A stretch of DNA of 58,080 bases from Puniceicoccales bacterium (GTDB lineage: Bacteria > Verrucomicrobiota > Verrucomicrobiia > Opitutales > JAIRKQ01): NCBI GenBank assembly GCA_031266155.1, contig JAISBO010000040.1, positions 1 to 58,080 on the forward strand. Reading direction: 5' to 3'. Made by a program: the position numbers and the translations under genes. The notes beneath the pieces were generated by a model. That model was not told the DNA's origin and searched no databases. It was given only the letters and a program-made list of their open reading frames with translations. This document shows positions 32,864 to 41,009 of the stretch, piece after piece. The stretch's first letter is position 1; each line of letters begins with the position of its first letter.

Positions 32864-35299
32864 ATGAGCATAAGAGTATATCAATTAGCGAAACGGCTGA
32901 ACTTGGAAAATAAACAGGTGATTCAGTTATTGCGTGAACGGGGATTTGATTTTAATAGTCCTTCAAATTCGATTTCATCAATATATGCGGATGCACTCAT
33001 AGAAGAAATTGGGAACAAAAAGTTTCCCACCAAAGAAGCGTCCACCCTTCCCTCTTCAAAGCAAAAAATACAAAAATTTGAAAATGCTCAAGGTGATACC
33101 GAAGGTGCCGGTGCCATGGGAATCAAAGAAGTTTCCCTTTCCAATGCTTTGTCCGAGGAACAACGAAACAATACCGGTTCGAAAATTGGTACGCCGGACA
33201 CAAATGTCGGCGATAAGTTTGGACCTCCCCATTCCCTTGAAAAATCTGCCGGGGACAAAAATTTCCAGGGATATTCCGATAGGTCGAAGCAGGAAAAGAC
33301 TGATAAACGGGAAAAACCTGTAATGGTCTCCGTTAGTTCGCTGGATAGAACGAGGAAAAAAGATGATGAGCCCGAAGTACGGTTGCCCGAATTGAAGAAG
33401 CCCACGGCTACCGTCGATGGCAAAACTCGGGAATTCGAAGAGAACATACTGACCATCAATTCTAGGCCATTTTTAAAAAAAATCGAGCGGCAGCCCCTAA
33501 AGGATGAAATATTGCAAGTCATCGAAGTTAAAAGTCCGCTTGTGATACGGACCTTGGCCACCCAAATGAATGTTAAACCTTTTCAGCTAATATCTAAGCT
33601 GATGAGCATGAACGTCTTTGCGTCGATGAATCAAGAAATTGACATATCCATTGCCAAAGATGTTGCAGAGAAGTTCGGATATAAATTAGTCCTCGCCAAG
33701 CAAGAGTCGGCAAAAGTTGCCAAACCGAAGCTGCCCATTAGTAAACAGGATATCCCCGTTGAAAAAAAGGGAGAAAATTTGGTCGAACGTCCTCCGATAG
33801 TATGCATATTTGGACACGTTGACCATGGAAAAACCACGCTGCTTGACACCATTAGGCATGCACATGTTGCGGCTGGAGAAGCAGGGGGAATCACCCAACA
33901 CGTGGCGGCCTATCAGGTTGAGCAGAGTGGAGGCAAAATAACTTTTATTGATACTCCCGGCCATGCGGCATTTTCGAAGATGCGAGAACGGGGAGCAAAT
34001 CTGACCGATATAGGGGTGCTAATAGTTGCCGCCGACGATGGATTTATGCCACAAACGGATGAGGCTTTGAAATTTACCCAGAAAGCAAATATTCCGATCA
34101 TCGTGGCGATCAATAAAATCGATTCCAAAGGAGCCAATCTTGATAGGGTGAAACAGCAGATGCAGCAGCGAAATATTACTCCAGAAGAATGGGGTGGTAA
34201 AACATTGTGCATCGAAATTTCTGCCCTCCAGGGGACAAACATTGAAAATCTTCTGGAACTAATTCGGTTGCAAGCGGAAATCATGGATTTACGGTCAAAT
34301 TTATCGAGTTCCGCAGAAGGAATTATACTGGAATCTAAGGTTACTCCTGGCCATGGTGCAATGGCAAGTGCTATCATACAAAACGGTGTTTTGAAAGTTG
34401 GAGATTGTGTCGTTTGTGGCCCCTGCTTTTGTAAAGTAAAATCGTTGATCAATGACCGTGGGCAGCGGATAGAAGAAGCTTCGGCATCGACTCCTGTAAA
34501 TATTATCGGATGGTCCGACATCCCCGAGGTTGGATCAAAATTCACAGCAGTCGAGAACGAAAAAGTCGCCCGTAAACAGGCAGAAGAAACGGAAGTAGAA
34601 CTTAAAAAGGTCCAAAGTTTACAAAAAGGCAACAGGGAAGAAATTGTCAATCTAGACCAGCTATTTTCTGCAATAGCTGCCGTCGAAGAAAAAACTTTAA
34701 ATGTGATTTTGCGGGCAGACGTCCACGGTAGTGTGGAGGCCCTAAACGATATTTTAGGAACCATACATAGCAAAAAAATTAAATTAAATATTTTGAACTG
34801 TGGGGTCGGTTCGATCAATAAGAATGACGTTATTTTGGCAGACACGTCGAAGGCCCAGATCATTGCGTTCAATATCAAAACGGAACCAAATTCCCAAGCC
34901 CTGGCGAAACAACTTGGAGTAAAGATTATTCAGCATGACATTATCTATGAAGTCGTTGATAGGGTCCGGGAGGCTATGGCGGAGTGTTTAGATCCAGAAT
35001 TGCAAGAAAATAAGCTTGGGGCCGCCGAAATTCGTAAAATTTTTAATATTAAAAACAGTGTAATTGCCGGATGTATGACCATAGAAGGGAAAATTTTAAA
35101 GGAGAAATTTGTCCGTGTCATACGGAAAAAGGAAATGATTTTCCAAGGAAAATTTGCATCGATCAAGAGAGAAAAAGATTTTGCTAACGAAGTGCGGGCA
35201 GGTTTTGAATGCGGAATTATCATTAGCGGGTTTGATACCTTCGAAATCGGAGACATCATAGAGTGCTTTGACATAATAAAAATTCAACCGTCACTATAA
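32864..35299 (+). CDS. infB: Translation initiation factor IF-2
   Basis: 811 residues. IF-2 places initiator tRNA on the 30S subunit using GTP. An IF2-N-like module starts the protein ('RVYQLAKRLNLENKQVIQLL'), followed by a disordered charged linker (about 55-200), then the second N domain, the GTPase ('GHVDHGKTTLLDTIR', 'DTPGHAAFSKMRERG', 'NKID') and C-terminal beta-barrel domains with 'GVGSINKNDVILA'. It lies nine bases after nusA. The order nusA-infB-rbfA-truB is broadly conserved in bacteria. Confidence 0.98.
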   Translation: MSIRVYQLAKRLNLENKQVIQLLRERGFDFNSPSNSISSIYADALIEEIGNKKFPTKEASTLPSSKQKIQKFENAQGDTEGAGAMGIKEVSLSNALSEEQRNNTGSKIGTPDTNVGDKFGPPHSLEKSAGDKNFQGYSDRSKQEKTDKREKPVMVSVSSLDRTRKKDDEPEVRLPELKKPTATVDGKTREFEENILTINSRPFLKKIERQPLKDEILQVIEVKSPLVIRTLATQMNVKPFQLISKLMSMNVFASMNQEIDISIAKDVAEKFGYKLVLAKQESAKVAKPKLPISKQDIPVEKKGENLVERPPIVCIFGHVDHGKTTLLDTIRHAHVAAGEAGGITQHVAAYQVEQSGGKITFIDTPGHAAFSKMRERGANLTDIGVLIVAADDGFMPQTDEALKFTQKANIPIIVAINKIDSKGANLDRVKQQMQQRNITPEEWGGKTLCIEISALQGTNIENLLELIRLQAEIMDLRSNLSSSAEGIILESKVTPGHGAMASAIIQNGVLKVGDCVVCGPCFCKVKSLINDRGQRIEEASASTPVNIIGWSDIPEVGSKFTAVENEKVARKQAEETEVELKKVQSLQKGNREEIVNLDQLFSAIAAVEEKTLNVILRADVHGSVEALNDILGTIHSKKIKLNILNCGVGSINKNDVILADTSKAQIIAFNIKTEPNSQALAKQLGVKIIQHDIIYEVVDRVREAMAECLDPELQENKLGAAEIRKIFNIKNSVIAGCMTIEGKILKEKFVRVIRKKEMIFQGKFASIKREKDFANEVRAGFECGIIISGFDTFEIGDIIECFDIIKIQPSL

Positions 35300-35303
35300 T
35301 CCT

Positions 35304-35657
35304 ATGCTCCCATCTCCAAGAATTGTTCGACTAAATCAACTTGTATATCAAGAGTTAAGTATGATTCTACGCACGTTGTTCCATGATTCAACGGCGAAAA
35401 TTTCTCTAACGGGAGTTTCACTTTCTCCAGATTTAAACGATGCATGCGTTTATTTTTCCGTCCTGGGAAACGAAGATGATATCCGAAAAGCGACAAAATT
35501 TCTGCTAGGAAATGCAAAAAATCTATGTCAAATACTATGTCGACGAATAAAATTAAGGCGCTCACCGCGTTTAAATTTCAAATATGACAACTCCATCGCC
35601 CGCGGTCAAAATATTTTAGAGATACTAGATAGCCTACAGACTCACCATGGGCGATAG
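35304..35657 (+). CDS. rbfA: 30S ribosome-binding factor A
   Basis: 117 residues, normal size. RbfA assists late 30S maturation by binding near 16S helix 1. 'RIVRLNQLVYQELSMILRTLF' and 'ISLTGVSLSPDLNDACVYFSV' are family signatures, as is the C-terminal 'LRRSPRLNFKYDNSIARG'. It starts four bases after infB stops and overlaps the DHH phosphatase gene by 11 bases at its 3' end, so the whole cluster is tightly coupled. Confidence 0.93.
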   Translation: MLPSPRIVRLNQLVYQELSMILRTLFHDSTAKISLTGVSLSPDLNDACVYFSVLGNEDDIRKATKFLLGNAKNLCQILCRRIKLRRSPRLNFKYDNSIARGQNILEILDSLQTHHGR

Positions 35658-36615
35658 AAAAATATCAGCATTATTATTTGAATATTCTGCCTACAATGTC
35701 GTCGGTCACATAAGGCCTGATGGGGATTGTGTCGGAAGCCAGCTCGCTATTTTTAATATTCTGAAGGCGAAAAATATCCAATGCAACATTATAAAAAATG
35801 ACGATTATGGGGCTATTTTATCTTCATTTATGGGTGGCTATACCATTGTGAATGACAGGCAATTCGATCCCACGCTGCCCCTAATTTGTGTGGATTGTTC
35901 CGATTTTAGGCGGGTGGGGGCCAATATTTGTAAAAAGTATAACAAACCGTATTTGAACATCGACCACCACATCTCCAATGATAAATTTGCCGACCATAAT
36001 ATCATCGATGCCAATGCATCGTCCACCGCCCAAGTCATAGGCGAGGCTTTGCTACGCGAAAACATCGACTTTGATGAAAAAACTGCCGAAATGCTATATC
36101 TTGGCATCATGACCGATTCCAATCGCTTTGCCTATGATACGACGACGCTTGCCACGATTAGGGTTGTAGAAGCTTTGATGGCTAAAGGAATCCGAGTTTC
36201 GGAAATTTTTCAAAAAGTATACGAGCGCGATACCCTCCGAAAATACCTACTCTTGGAAAGGTTTTTGCATAATGTGACCGTTTTTGAAGATGGCCATTGT
36301 TGCACATCATTTGTCACTGAAAATGACTTCCTAGAAACACAGGCAGAACTCCTTGACACGGAAGGCTTCGTAAATTATACACGCCAGCTCGATGGTGTCA
36401 AAGCTGGAGCGTTTTTGGAATTCCACGAAACCTATGTAAAATGCAGTTTGCGTTCAAAAGATGCAACTTGGCGCATGGACCTTTTGGCTAAAAAATTTGG
36501 TGGTGGCGGCCATCCGGCAGCGGCAGGATTTAATATCGAGTTGAAAGACATAGACTTCTATGCAAAGTTCAAATCGGTACTCGCCGAACATGTGAAAAAT
36601 ATTCTTAAAAATTGA
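35647..36615 (+). CDS. nrnA: DHH-family oligoribonuclease/pAp phosphatase (NrnA type)
   Basis: 322 residues. DHH motifs: 'VGHIRPDGDCVGSQLA' (motif I), 'CVDCSDFRRVG' (II), 'LNIDHHISNDKFADHN' (III, the DHH), and the DHHA1 substrate motif 'FGGGGHPAAAGF'. Members degrade nanoRNAs and 3'-phosphoadenosine 5'-phosphate, or cyclic dinucleotide products. It sits between rbfA and truB, a position known for this family in many bacteria. Overlaps rbfA by 11 bases and lies four bases before truB. Confidence 0.93.
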   Translation: MGDRKISALLFEYSAYNVVGHIRPDGDCVGSQLAIFNILKAKNIQCNIIKNDDYGAILSSFMGGYTIVNDRQFDPTLPLICVDCSDFRRVGANICKKYNKPYLNIDHHISNDKFADHNIIDANASSTAQVIGEALLRENIDFDEKTAEMLYLGIMTDSNRFAYDTTTLATIRVVEALMAKGIRVSEIFQKVYERDTLRKYLLLERFLHNVTVFEDGHCCTSFVTENDFLETQAELLDTEGFVNYTRQLDGVKAGAFLEFHETYVKCSLRSKDATWRMDLLAKKFGGGGHPAAAGFNIELKDIDFYAKFKSVLAEHVKNILKN

Positions 36616-36619
36616 AGTC

Positions 36620-37342
36620 GTGAATACTAACAACCTAGATGGAGTTCTTTTGGTGGATAAGCCTCGGGGGATAACTTCCCATGACGTTATCGCCAAGCTG
36701 AGGCGCCTCCTTGGGATAAAAAAAATAGGACACGTGGGGACCCTTGATCCGATGGCAACCGGGCTACTAATAATTCTCATCGGCCACACAACGAAAATCT
36801 CCCAATATTTGATGGACCTGTCCAAAGGTTACGAAGGTACGATGAAATTGGGGATATCAACGGATTCACACGACATGGAAGGCAAGGTTTTGGAAAGTCA
36901 CGAAGTAAAAGATGTTTCTTTGGAAAATTTGAAAAACCTTGCGAATGAATTCCTCGGAGACCAATATCAAATGCCTCCCATGTTTTCTGCCAAAAAAGTG
37001 AATGGCCAAAAATTGTATGAACTCGCAAGGAAAGGGAAAACCATCGACCGGGAACCGCAATTTATACATATTAGTACTTTCGAAATCGATGACCTACGGG
37101 ACGATGAGGTTGATTTTTTTGTACACTGTAGCAAGGGTACCTACGTGCGTACGCTCGTCAATGATTTTGGCGAACGTTTAAAGTGTGGGGCACACCTAAA
37201 CCGGCTTTGTAGAACAACCATAGGAGATTTCTCAATCAACGACGCACTGACGATGGCAGAGATTAGTCAGACACCAATTTTTGAGCTTTCAAAACGATTG
37301 ATACCAGCCTATGATGTTGTCCCTTCGCAAGTTATACGGTGA
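36620..37342 (+). CDS. truB: tRNA pseudouridine(55) synthase, short form
   Basis: 240 residues with a GTG start. TruB makes the universal pseudouridine 55 in the tRNA T loop. The catalytic Asp is in 'GHVGTLDPMATGLLIILIG'; 'GVLLVDKPRGITSHDVI' and 'SCGTYVRTL'-like 'SKGTYVRTLVNDFG' are conserved. E. coli TruB has 314 residues; the C-terminal PUA-like RNA-binding domain is essentially missing here. It follows nrnA by four bases. Confidence 0.95.
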   Translation: MNTNNLDGVLLVDKPRGITSHDVIAKLRRLLGIKKIGHVGTLDPMATGLLIILIGHTTKISQYLMDLSKGYEGTMKLGISTDSHDMEGKVLESHEVKDVSLENLKNLANEFLGDQYQMPPMFSAKKVNGQKLYELARKGKTIDREPQFIHISTFEIDDLRDDEVDFFVHCSKGTYVRTLVNDFGERLKCGAHLNRLCRTTIGDFSINDALTMAEISQTPIFELSKRLIPAYDVVPSQVIR

Positions 37343-37378
37343 CAGAGATGCGGCAAAGACAAAAGAGAATTTAAAAAT

Positions 37379-37957
37379 ATGGCAGAAGTGATAAAGACAT
37401 TTCTCGACGATGTTGTTTACGATTTTTCCGGCAAGCCGTTGTTTATGACCATTGGAACGTTTGATGGCGTGCATATTGGGCACAAAAAGCTAATTTCTTC
37501 CATAATCGAACAGGCCAAGGACAACGGAGGTGCCGCCGCCATCTATACTTTCCTGCCCTACCCTACCATAGTCCTCACAACGGCCAAACCAAAGCCAATG
37601 ATTTACGGCATTGAAAAGAAGTATGAAATTTTAGAAAGCTATGCCTTGGATGGTATATTTGAACAAAAATTCGATAATCAATTTTCCAAAATTTCGCCCT
37701 ACGACTTCGTAACGTTTTTAAAGCGAAAATTTCCCACCCTCCGTGGTATTTCCATTGGAGAAGACTTTAGATTTGGCCATAATCAAGGTGGAGACGCTAA
37801 AATTCTAAAAGGCTATGCGAAGCATTTTGGCATTGAAGTTACAGCTATGCCATTATTAATGTTAAAAGGGAAGCGCGTTAGCAGTTCCCACATTCGGGAA
37901 CTATTGGAAGTCGGCCACATCGACTTGGCCAATTTAATGCTCGACAGAAAATTATAA
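37379..37957 (+). CDS. ribF: FAD synthetase (RibF) lacking the riboflavin kinase domain
   Basis: 192 residues, against about 305-315 for bifunctional RibF. Only the FMN adenylyltransferase domain is present: 'MTIGTFDGVHIGHKKLI' with the HIGH-like motif, 'GISIGEDFRFGHNQGGDAKIL', and 'RVSSSHIRELLEVGHIDLANLML'. The protein stops just where the linker to the kinase domain normally begins, and an SRP RNA gene starts about 40 bases later, so no broken kinase domain lies downstream. The cell must make FMN from riboflavin with another enzyme, or acquire FMN. Last protein gene of the nusA cluster. Confidence 0.9.
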   Translation: MAEVIKTFLDDVVYDFSGKPLFMTIGTFDGVHIGHKKLISSIIEQAKDNGGAAAIYTFLPYPTIVLTTAKPKPMIYGIEKKYEILESYALDGIFEQKFDNQFSKISPYDFVTFLKRKFPTLRGISIGEDFRFGHNQGGDAKILKGYAKHFGIEVTAMPLLMLKGKRVSSSHIRELLEVGHIDLANLMLDRKL

Positions 37958-37995
37958 ATTGCTTGCAATTGCTTCCAAAAACTTTTCCCTTGCTC

Positions 37996-38099
37996 CCAAG
38001 GTCGGGTCTCTTGCAAAAAGGGCCAGCGAACCCCGCCAGGTCTGGAAGGAAGCAACGGTAGTTAGGACACCTTTGTGTGCGTGAGTACCTGATCCCTCC
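37996..38099 (+). ncRNA. ffs: Small (bacterial-type) signal recognition particle RNA
   Basis: The apical domain that binds Ffh is intact: GCCAGGTCTGGAAGGAAGCA (38034-38053), with the GGAA tetraloop and the asymmetric AGCA-type loop. GGTCGGGT (38000-38007) pairs with ACCTGATC (38087-38094), closing a rod of about 100 nt without the Alu domain. It lies about 40 bases after ribF, in the same orientation. Ends are approximate; no terminator is obvious. Confidence 0.92.
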
Positions 38100-38173
38100 C
38101 GGAGAAGTTTAATTTCAAAAGAAAAAGAAGAAACAATGTTTTGGAATTTTTTTGAATTCGTTTGTTGGCTTGT

Positions 38174-38878
38174 CTAATTGTGGAAGCTTAGGATATCTCC
38201 AAACATGTCGTCCTCTTTCGCCAGTTGTGCGTTTGCCATGGAAAATTTGTCTCCGAATTCGACATTTTCTGTTCCACGAATGATTACGAAGGGACAGCAC
38301 TCATTGCCCTCCCCCATTGAATAACATGCCGCCGATGCCAGCGAATCTGCTATGTTTACCGATGTCATTTCCAATTTGCGTCCGAAAAGGTCAACTTTGC
38401 CCCTGTAATCCCTAATCGGATTGAACCCGAAAATACCCTGGGCTACCCCGACCGTTCCCCGGCGGAAAGGTTCAATTTTACTATCGATGGACATGAGTCC
38501 CAAATTTTTTATGGTGAACTTTTTGCATAGATATCTGTGAATTTCGGCCAGTAAATCGGTAACATTTTGTGGCCACAGAACGTAGTATCCATTGCCATTG
38601 CTTTCGTCGATCCCCGAAAAAGGAATCACAATGCCATCCTTTACGGTGAGGGAACAATTTCCTTCCCACGTCCAGTCGGCTTCATGGCGAATCAATTGTT
38701 TCTTATCAACCATTCCCATTTTAACGCACCTGCCCTGGTGTATCGCCAGGCATTTTGTCGCTATGCACAATATGTCCGAGTCTTCCAATGAAAAGCCCCC
38801 CGAGTCCAAAAGAGGAAATATATTGCCACTCGGAGGGCAAAGTATGGAAGTTTTTACTGCTAAAAATTTCAACGGCAT
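38174..38878 (-). CDS. CofE-like gamma-glutamyl ligase (F420-0 ligase family)
   Basis: 234 residues of the CofE/FbiB-N family. Signatures: 'LEDSDILCIATKCLAIHQGR' (G-D-hydrophobic-hydrophobic-V-x-x-K-x-x-S-x-x-E-G-R), 'FTIKNLGLMSIDSKIEPFRRG' (D-S-x-x-x-P-x-R-x-G), 'GVAQGIFGFNPIRDYRGKVD' followed by the strongly conserved L-F-G-R, and 'VNIADSLASAACYSMGE'. In F420 organisms the enzyme adds glutamates to F420-0; in chlamydiae and some others a CofE-like protein is annotated as a folate gamma-glutamate ligase. No F420 biosynthesis gene lies nearby, so folate polyglutamylation is the likelier role. It lies 36 bases after the peroxiredoxin gene. Confidence 0.82.
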   Translation of the reverse strand: MPLKFLAVKTSILCPPSGNIFPLLDSGGFSLEDSDILCIATKCLAIHQGRCVKMGMVDKKQLIRHEADWTWEGNCSLTVKDGIVIPFSGIDESNGNGYYVLWPQNVTDLLAEIHRYLCKKFTIKNLGLMSIDSKIEPFRRGTVGVAQGIFGFNPIRDYRGKVDLFGRKLEMTSVNIADSLASAACYSMGEGNECCPFVIIRGTENVEFGDKFSMANAQLAKEDDMFGDILSFHN

Positions 38879-38914
38879 GCGTCGGTTCTATCCGAAAAAC
38901 TCTTTTAAACCGTC

Positions 38915-39511
38915 CTAGCTTGGTTTCATAGATTTTTGACCACTATGCCAATTGGCGGGACAAACCTCCCCAAATTTTTCAAAATGCTGGAGGGCATCAA
39001 CCATCCTTAGTGCTTCATCGACGCTGCGGCCAAGTGACATATTGTTAATTACACAGTGTTGCACAATGCCACTTTTATCTATTAGAAACAACCCCCTGTA
39101 AGCAACGAGCTCTCCGGAAACTTTCATGGTGTCGTCGTCGCTATCCTCATAGCCGGCCAAAACGCCGTACTCTTCGGTAATGGTTTTGTTTATATCGGAA
39201 ACAATTGGGAAGGTAATACCGCTAATGCCTCCCCGCTCACGGGAGATCTCGAGCCACGCAAGGTGTGAAAATTCTGAATCCGTTGAGCACCCTACCAATG
39301 CCACGTTCCTTTTTTCAAACTCTTGTACCTTTTCCTGAAATGCCCAAATTTCGGTGGGGCAAACAAATGTGAAATCTTTTGGATAGAAAAACAAAACGAC
39401 ATATTTTTTGTCGAAAAACTGCTCCAGCGAGAAACCTGGCACAATATTACGGCCATCAATTACTGCCGTTGCTGAAAATTTCGGAGCTTTTTTCCCTACT
39501 AAAGTTTGCAT
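38915..39511 (-). CDS. Typical 2-Cys peroxiredoxin (AhpC/Tsa)
   Basis: 198 residues. The peroxidatic Cys is in 'PKDFTFVCPTEIWAF' and the resolving Cys in 'KFGEVCPANWHSG'. 'FSHLAWLEISRERGGISG' and 'FPIVSDINKTITEEYGVL' are typical of the AhpC/Prx1 subfamily. It reduces hydrogen and organic peroxides using thioredoxin or AhpF; no reductase gene is adjacent. The C-terminus carries the helical tail usual in decameric enzymes. It probably heads a two-gene unit with the CofE-like gene. Confidence 0.95.
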   Translation of the reverse strand: MQTLVGKKAPKFSATAVIDGRNIVPGFSLEQFFDKKYVVLFFYPKDFTFVCPTEIWAFQEKVQEFEKRNVALVGCSTDSEFSHLAWLEISRERGGISGITFPIVSDINKTITEEYGVLAGYEDSDDDTMKVSGELVAYRGLFLIDKSGIVQHCVINNMSLGRSVDEALRMVDALQHFEKFGEVCPANWHSGQKSMKPS

Positions 39512-39628
39512 AGGCTCCTTATATGCTCCAATTTCATTCCTGTAAAGATAAAAATCTAGAAAAAAGTTCTTTACTTATATAACATATTTTCAATCGTAGG
39601 CCAAAGCTAGATAATTTGTAGATTTAAT

Positions 39629-39730
39629 ATGGGAAATCTGAAGAAAAAACGTCGCCTTAAGATGAACAAGCACAAGCGTAGTAAACGCTCAAAGGCTAAT
39701 AGGCATAAGAAGAGGCTTTGGGGAAATTAA
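39629..39730 (+). CDS. 33-residue basic protein of the AURKAIP1/COX24 type
   Basis: ATG at 39629 to TAA at 39730. The protein begins 'MGNLKKKRRLKMNKHKRSKR', continues with S-K-A-N, and ends 'RHKKRLWGN': almost half Lys/Arg, with the K-x-x-K-H-K-R and A-N-R-H-K-K-R blocks of the bacterial AURKAIP1/COX24-domain proteins, which are thought to be ribosome-associated. It is easily missed because of its length. It is divergent from the peroxiredoxin gene (118 bases). No clear ribosome-binding site precedes it. Confidence 0.85.
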   Translation: MGNLKKKRRLKMNKHKRSKRSKANRHKKRLWGN

Positions 39731-39873
39731 ATCGCCATTGCAATTTTATCAATTTCAAAGGTTTAGAGAATTTAATTTTTGTGCTCGTAGAGAATTTGTA
39801 AGAGTTTCTATGTTGAGTATGTGTAAGCTCCAGATGTTTTGACAAAAACAGGTAAAAAGACTGAAAGGAATGG

Positions 39874-40977
39874 CTATTGGTCGAATAGGCTATCGATGGA
39901 TTTTACGTATCGATTGCCGGATGCATCTGCAAATACTATGTGATCTTCATTTGCCTCCGAAATGAAAACCGTAGAATCGGCACTTATCGGAGCACTACCA
40001 TCAATGATTCTATCATCAACTTTCATTTTGCACGAATTTTTATCGCACATCACTTCCGATACCCTATGGCTATGAAAAAAGCTATCCACAGCCTTTTGTA
40101 GGTCTGTGAGACCACTTGATTGGACTGGAGAGGTTTTAGCAAGAGTGCGGTCTTTCCTGTCCCCCTTGTGTTTTGAAGCGACGTTTTCATTTTCATAGCC
40201 GTGCAAAACGTAGCGTTTTTGCCTTAGGAGATCTTTTTCATGTTTTACCGCAAGAGCCGCCTGTGCATACCCTATTTTTGATATTTGGTTATCATAAATT
40301 CTCAACCCAACGAACGCTACAATCGTAAAGGCTAGGGGTAATACCACCGCAGGCCTTTGCAAGACTGCTAAAGCATTGCCATAGGAAAACTGAGCTTTTA
40401 ACGATGAGAACTGAGCCTTTAGTGACGCACGAACATTTGAAATTGAAGATTGCAAGCTCGTGGTATAGTTGCTACATGCCGTCCTAACGGCATTGGTAGA
40501 CTTTTTCAAAAAAGCATGGAGGGATGTGAATGGATAGGTAATGGCTTTTACCGTAGCATTGATAAACTTTGCGACGGATTGTAATAGCGTGCGAACAGAT
40601 GTCAAGGTTAAGTTATGTGCTTTGCGGATGATGTTTTTCACAGATAAGCACAGGAACAAAACTCCCTTACACACCATTTTGCTGGCAAAAATGGAAACGG
40701 CTACCAAAAATTTTGGGGTATTGACCAATTTTCGGATCCCGGATTTGATAAGACTTTGTGATTTTGTCAAACAGGATCGCACCACATTGCTCCCTTTTAT
40801 TATCAACAAGCATGCCCAGTCAATCGTGCGCATAGTACCAACCTTCGTCACTTGCAAAGAAACAACGAAAGCAAGCTTTAATAAATGAGCAAATTGGGAA
40901 ACAATCTTGAGGAATCGTTCCCAAAAGCCGGACTGGGTATCTTCTAAACAGCTATCTTCTTCGAAGGAATTGTTCAT
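39874..40977 (-). CDS. Orphan membrane protein next to glgP
   Basis: 367 residues from ATG 40977; a frame from 41040 would overlap glgP by 31 bases. Several moderately hydrophobic amphipathic stretches (about 25-45, 88-115) precede one clear membrane helix (208-226). A 7-residue tandem repeat 'SLKAQFSSLKAQFS' lies just before it. After it comes a helical charged part, then a disordered linker (about 265-295) and a small C-terminal domain of beta type ('CKMKVDDRIIDGSAPISADS', 'HIVFADASGNRYVKSI') that recalls the PilP/GspC-like domains of secretion machines. That similarity is only of pattern. No family recognised. It follows glgP by 32 bases. Confidence 0.65.
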   Translation of the reverse strand: MNNSFEEDSCLEDTQSGFWERFLKIVSQFAHLLKLAFVVSLQVTKVGTMRTIDWACLLIIKGSNVVRSCLTKSQSLIKSGIRKLVNTPKFLVAVSIFASKMVCKGVLFLCLSVKNIIRKAHNLTLTSVRTLLQSVAKFINATVKAITYPFTSLHAFLKKSTNAVRTACSNYTTSLQSSISNVRASLKAQFSSLKAQFSYGNALAVLQRPAVVLPLAFTIVAFVGLRIYDNQISKIGYAQAALAVKHEKDLLRQKRYVLHGYENENVASKHKGDRKDRTLAKTSPVQSSGLTDLQKAVDSFFHSHRVSEVMCDKNSCKMKVDDRIIDGSAPISADSTVFISEANEDHIVFADASGNRYVKSIDSLFDQ

Positions 40978-41009
40978 ATTAATCAATGGTAAGGTTTTTT
41001 CTGGGTAAA

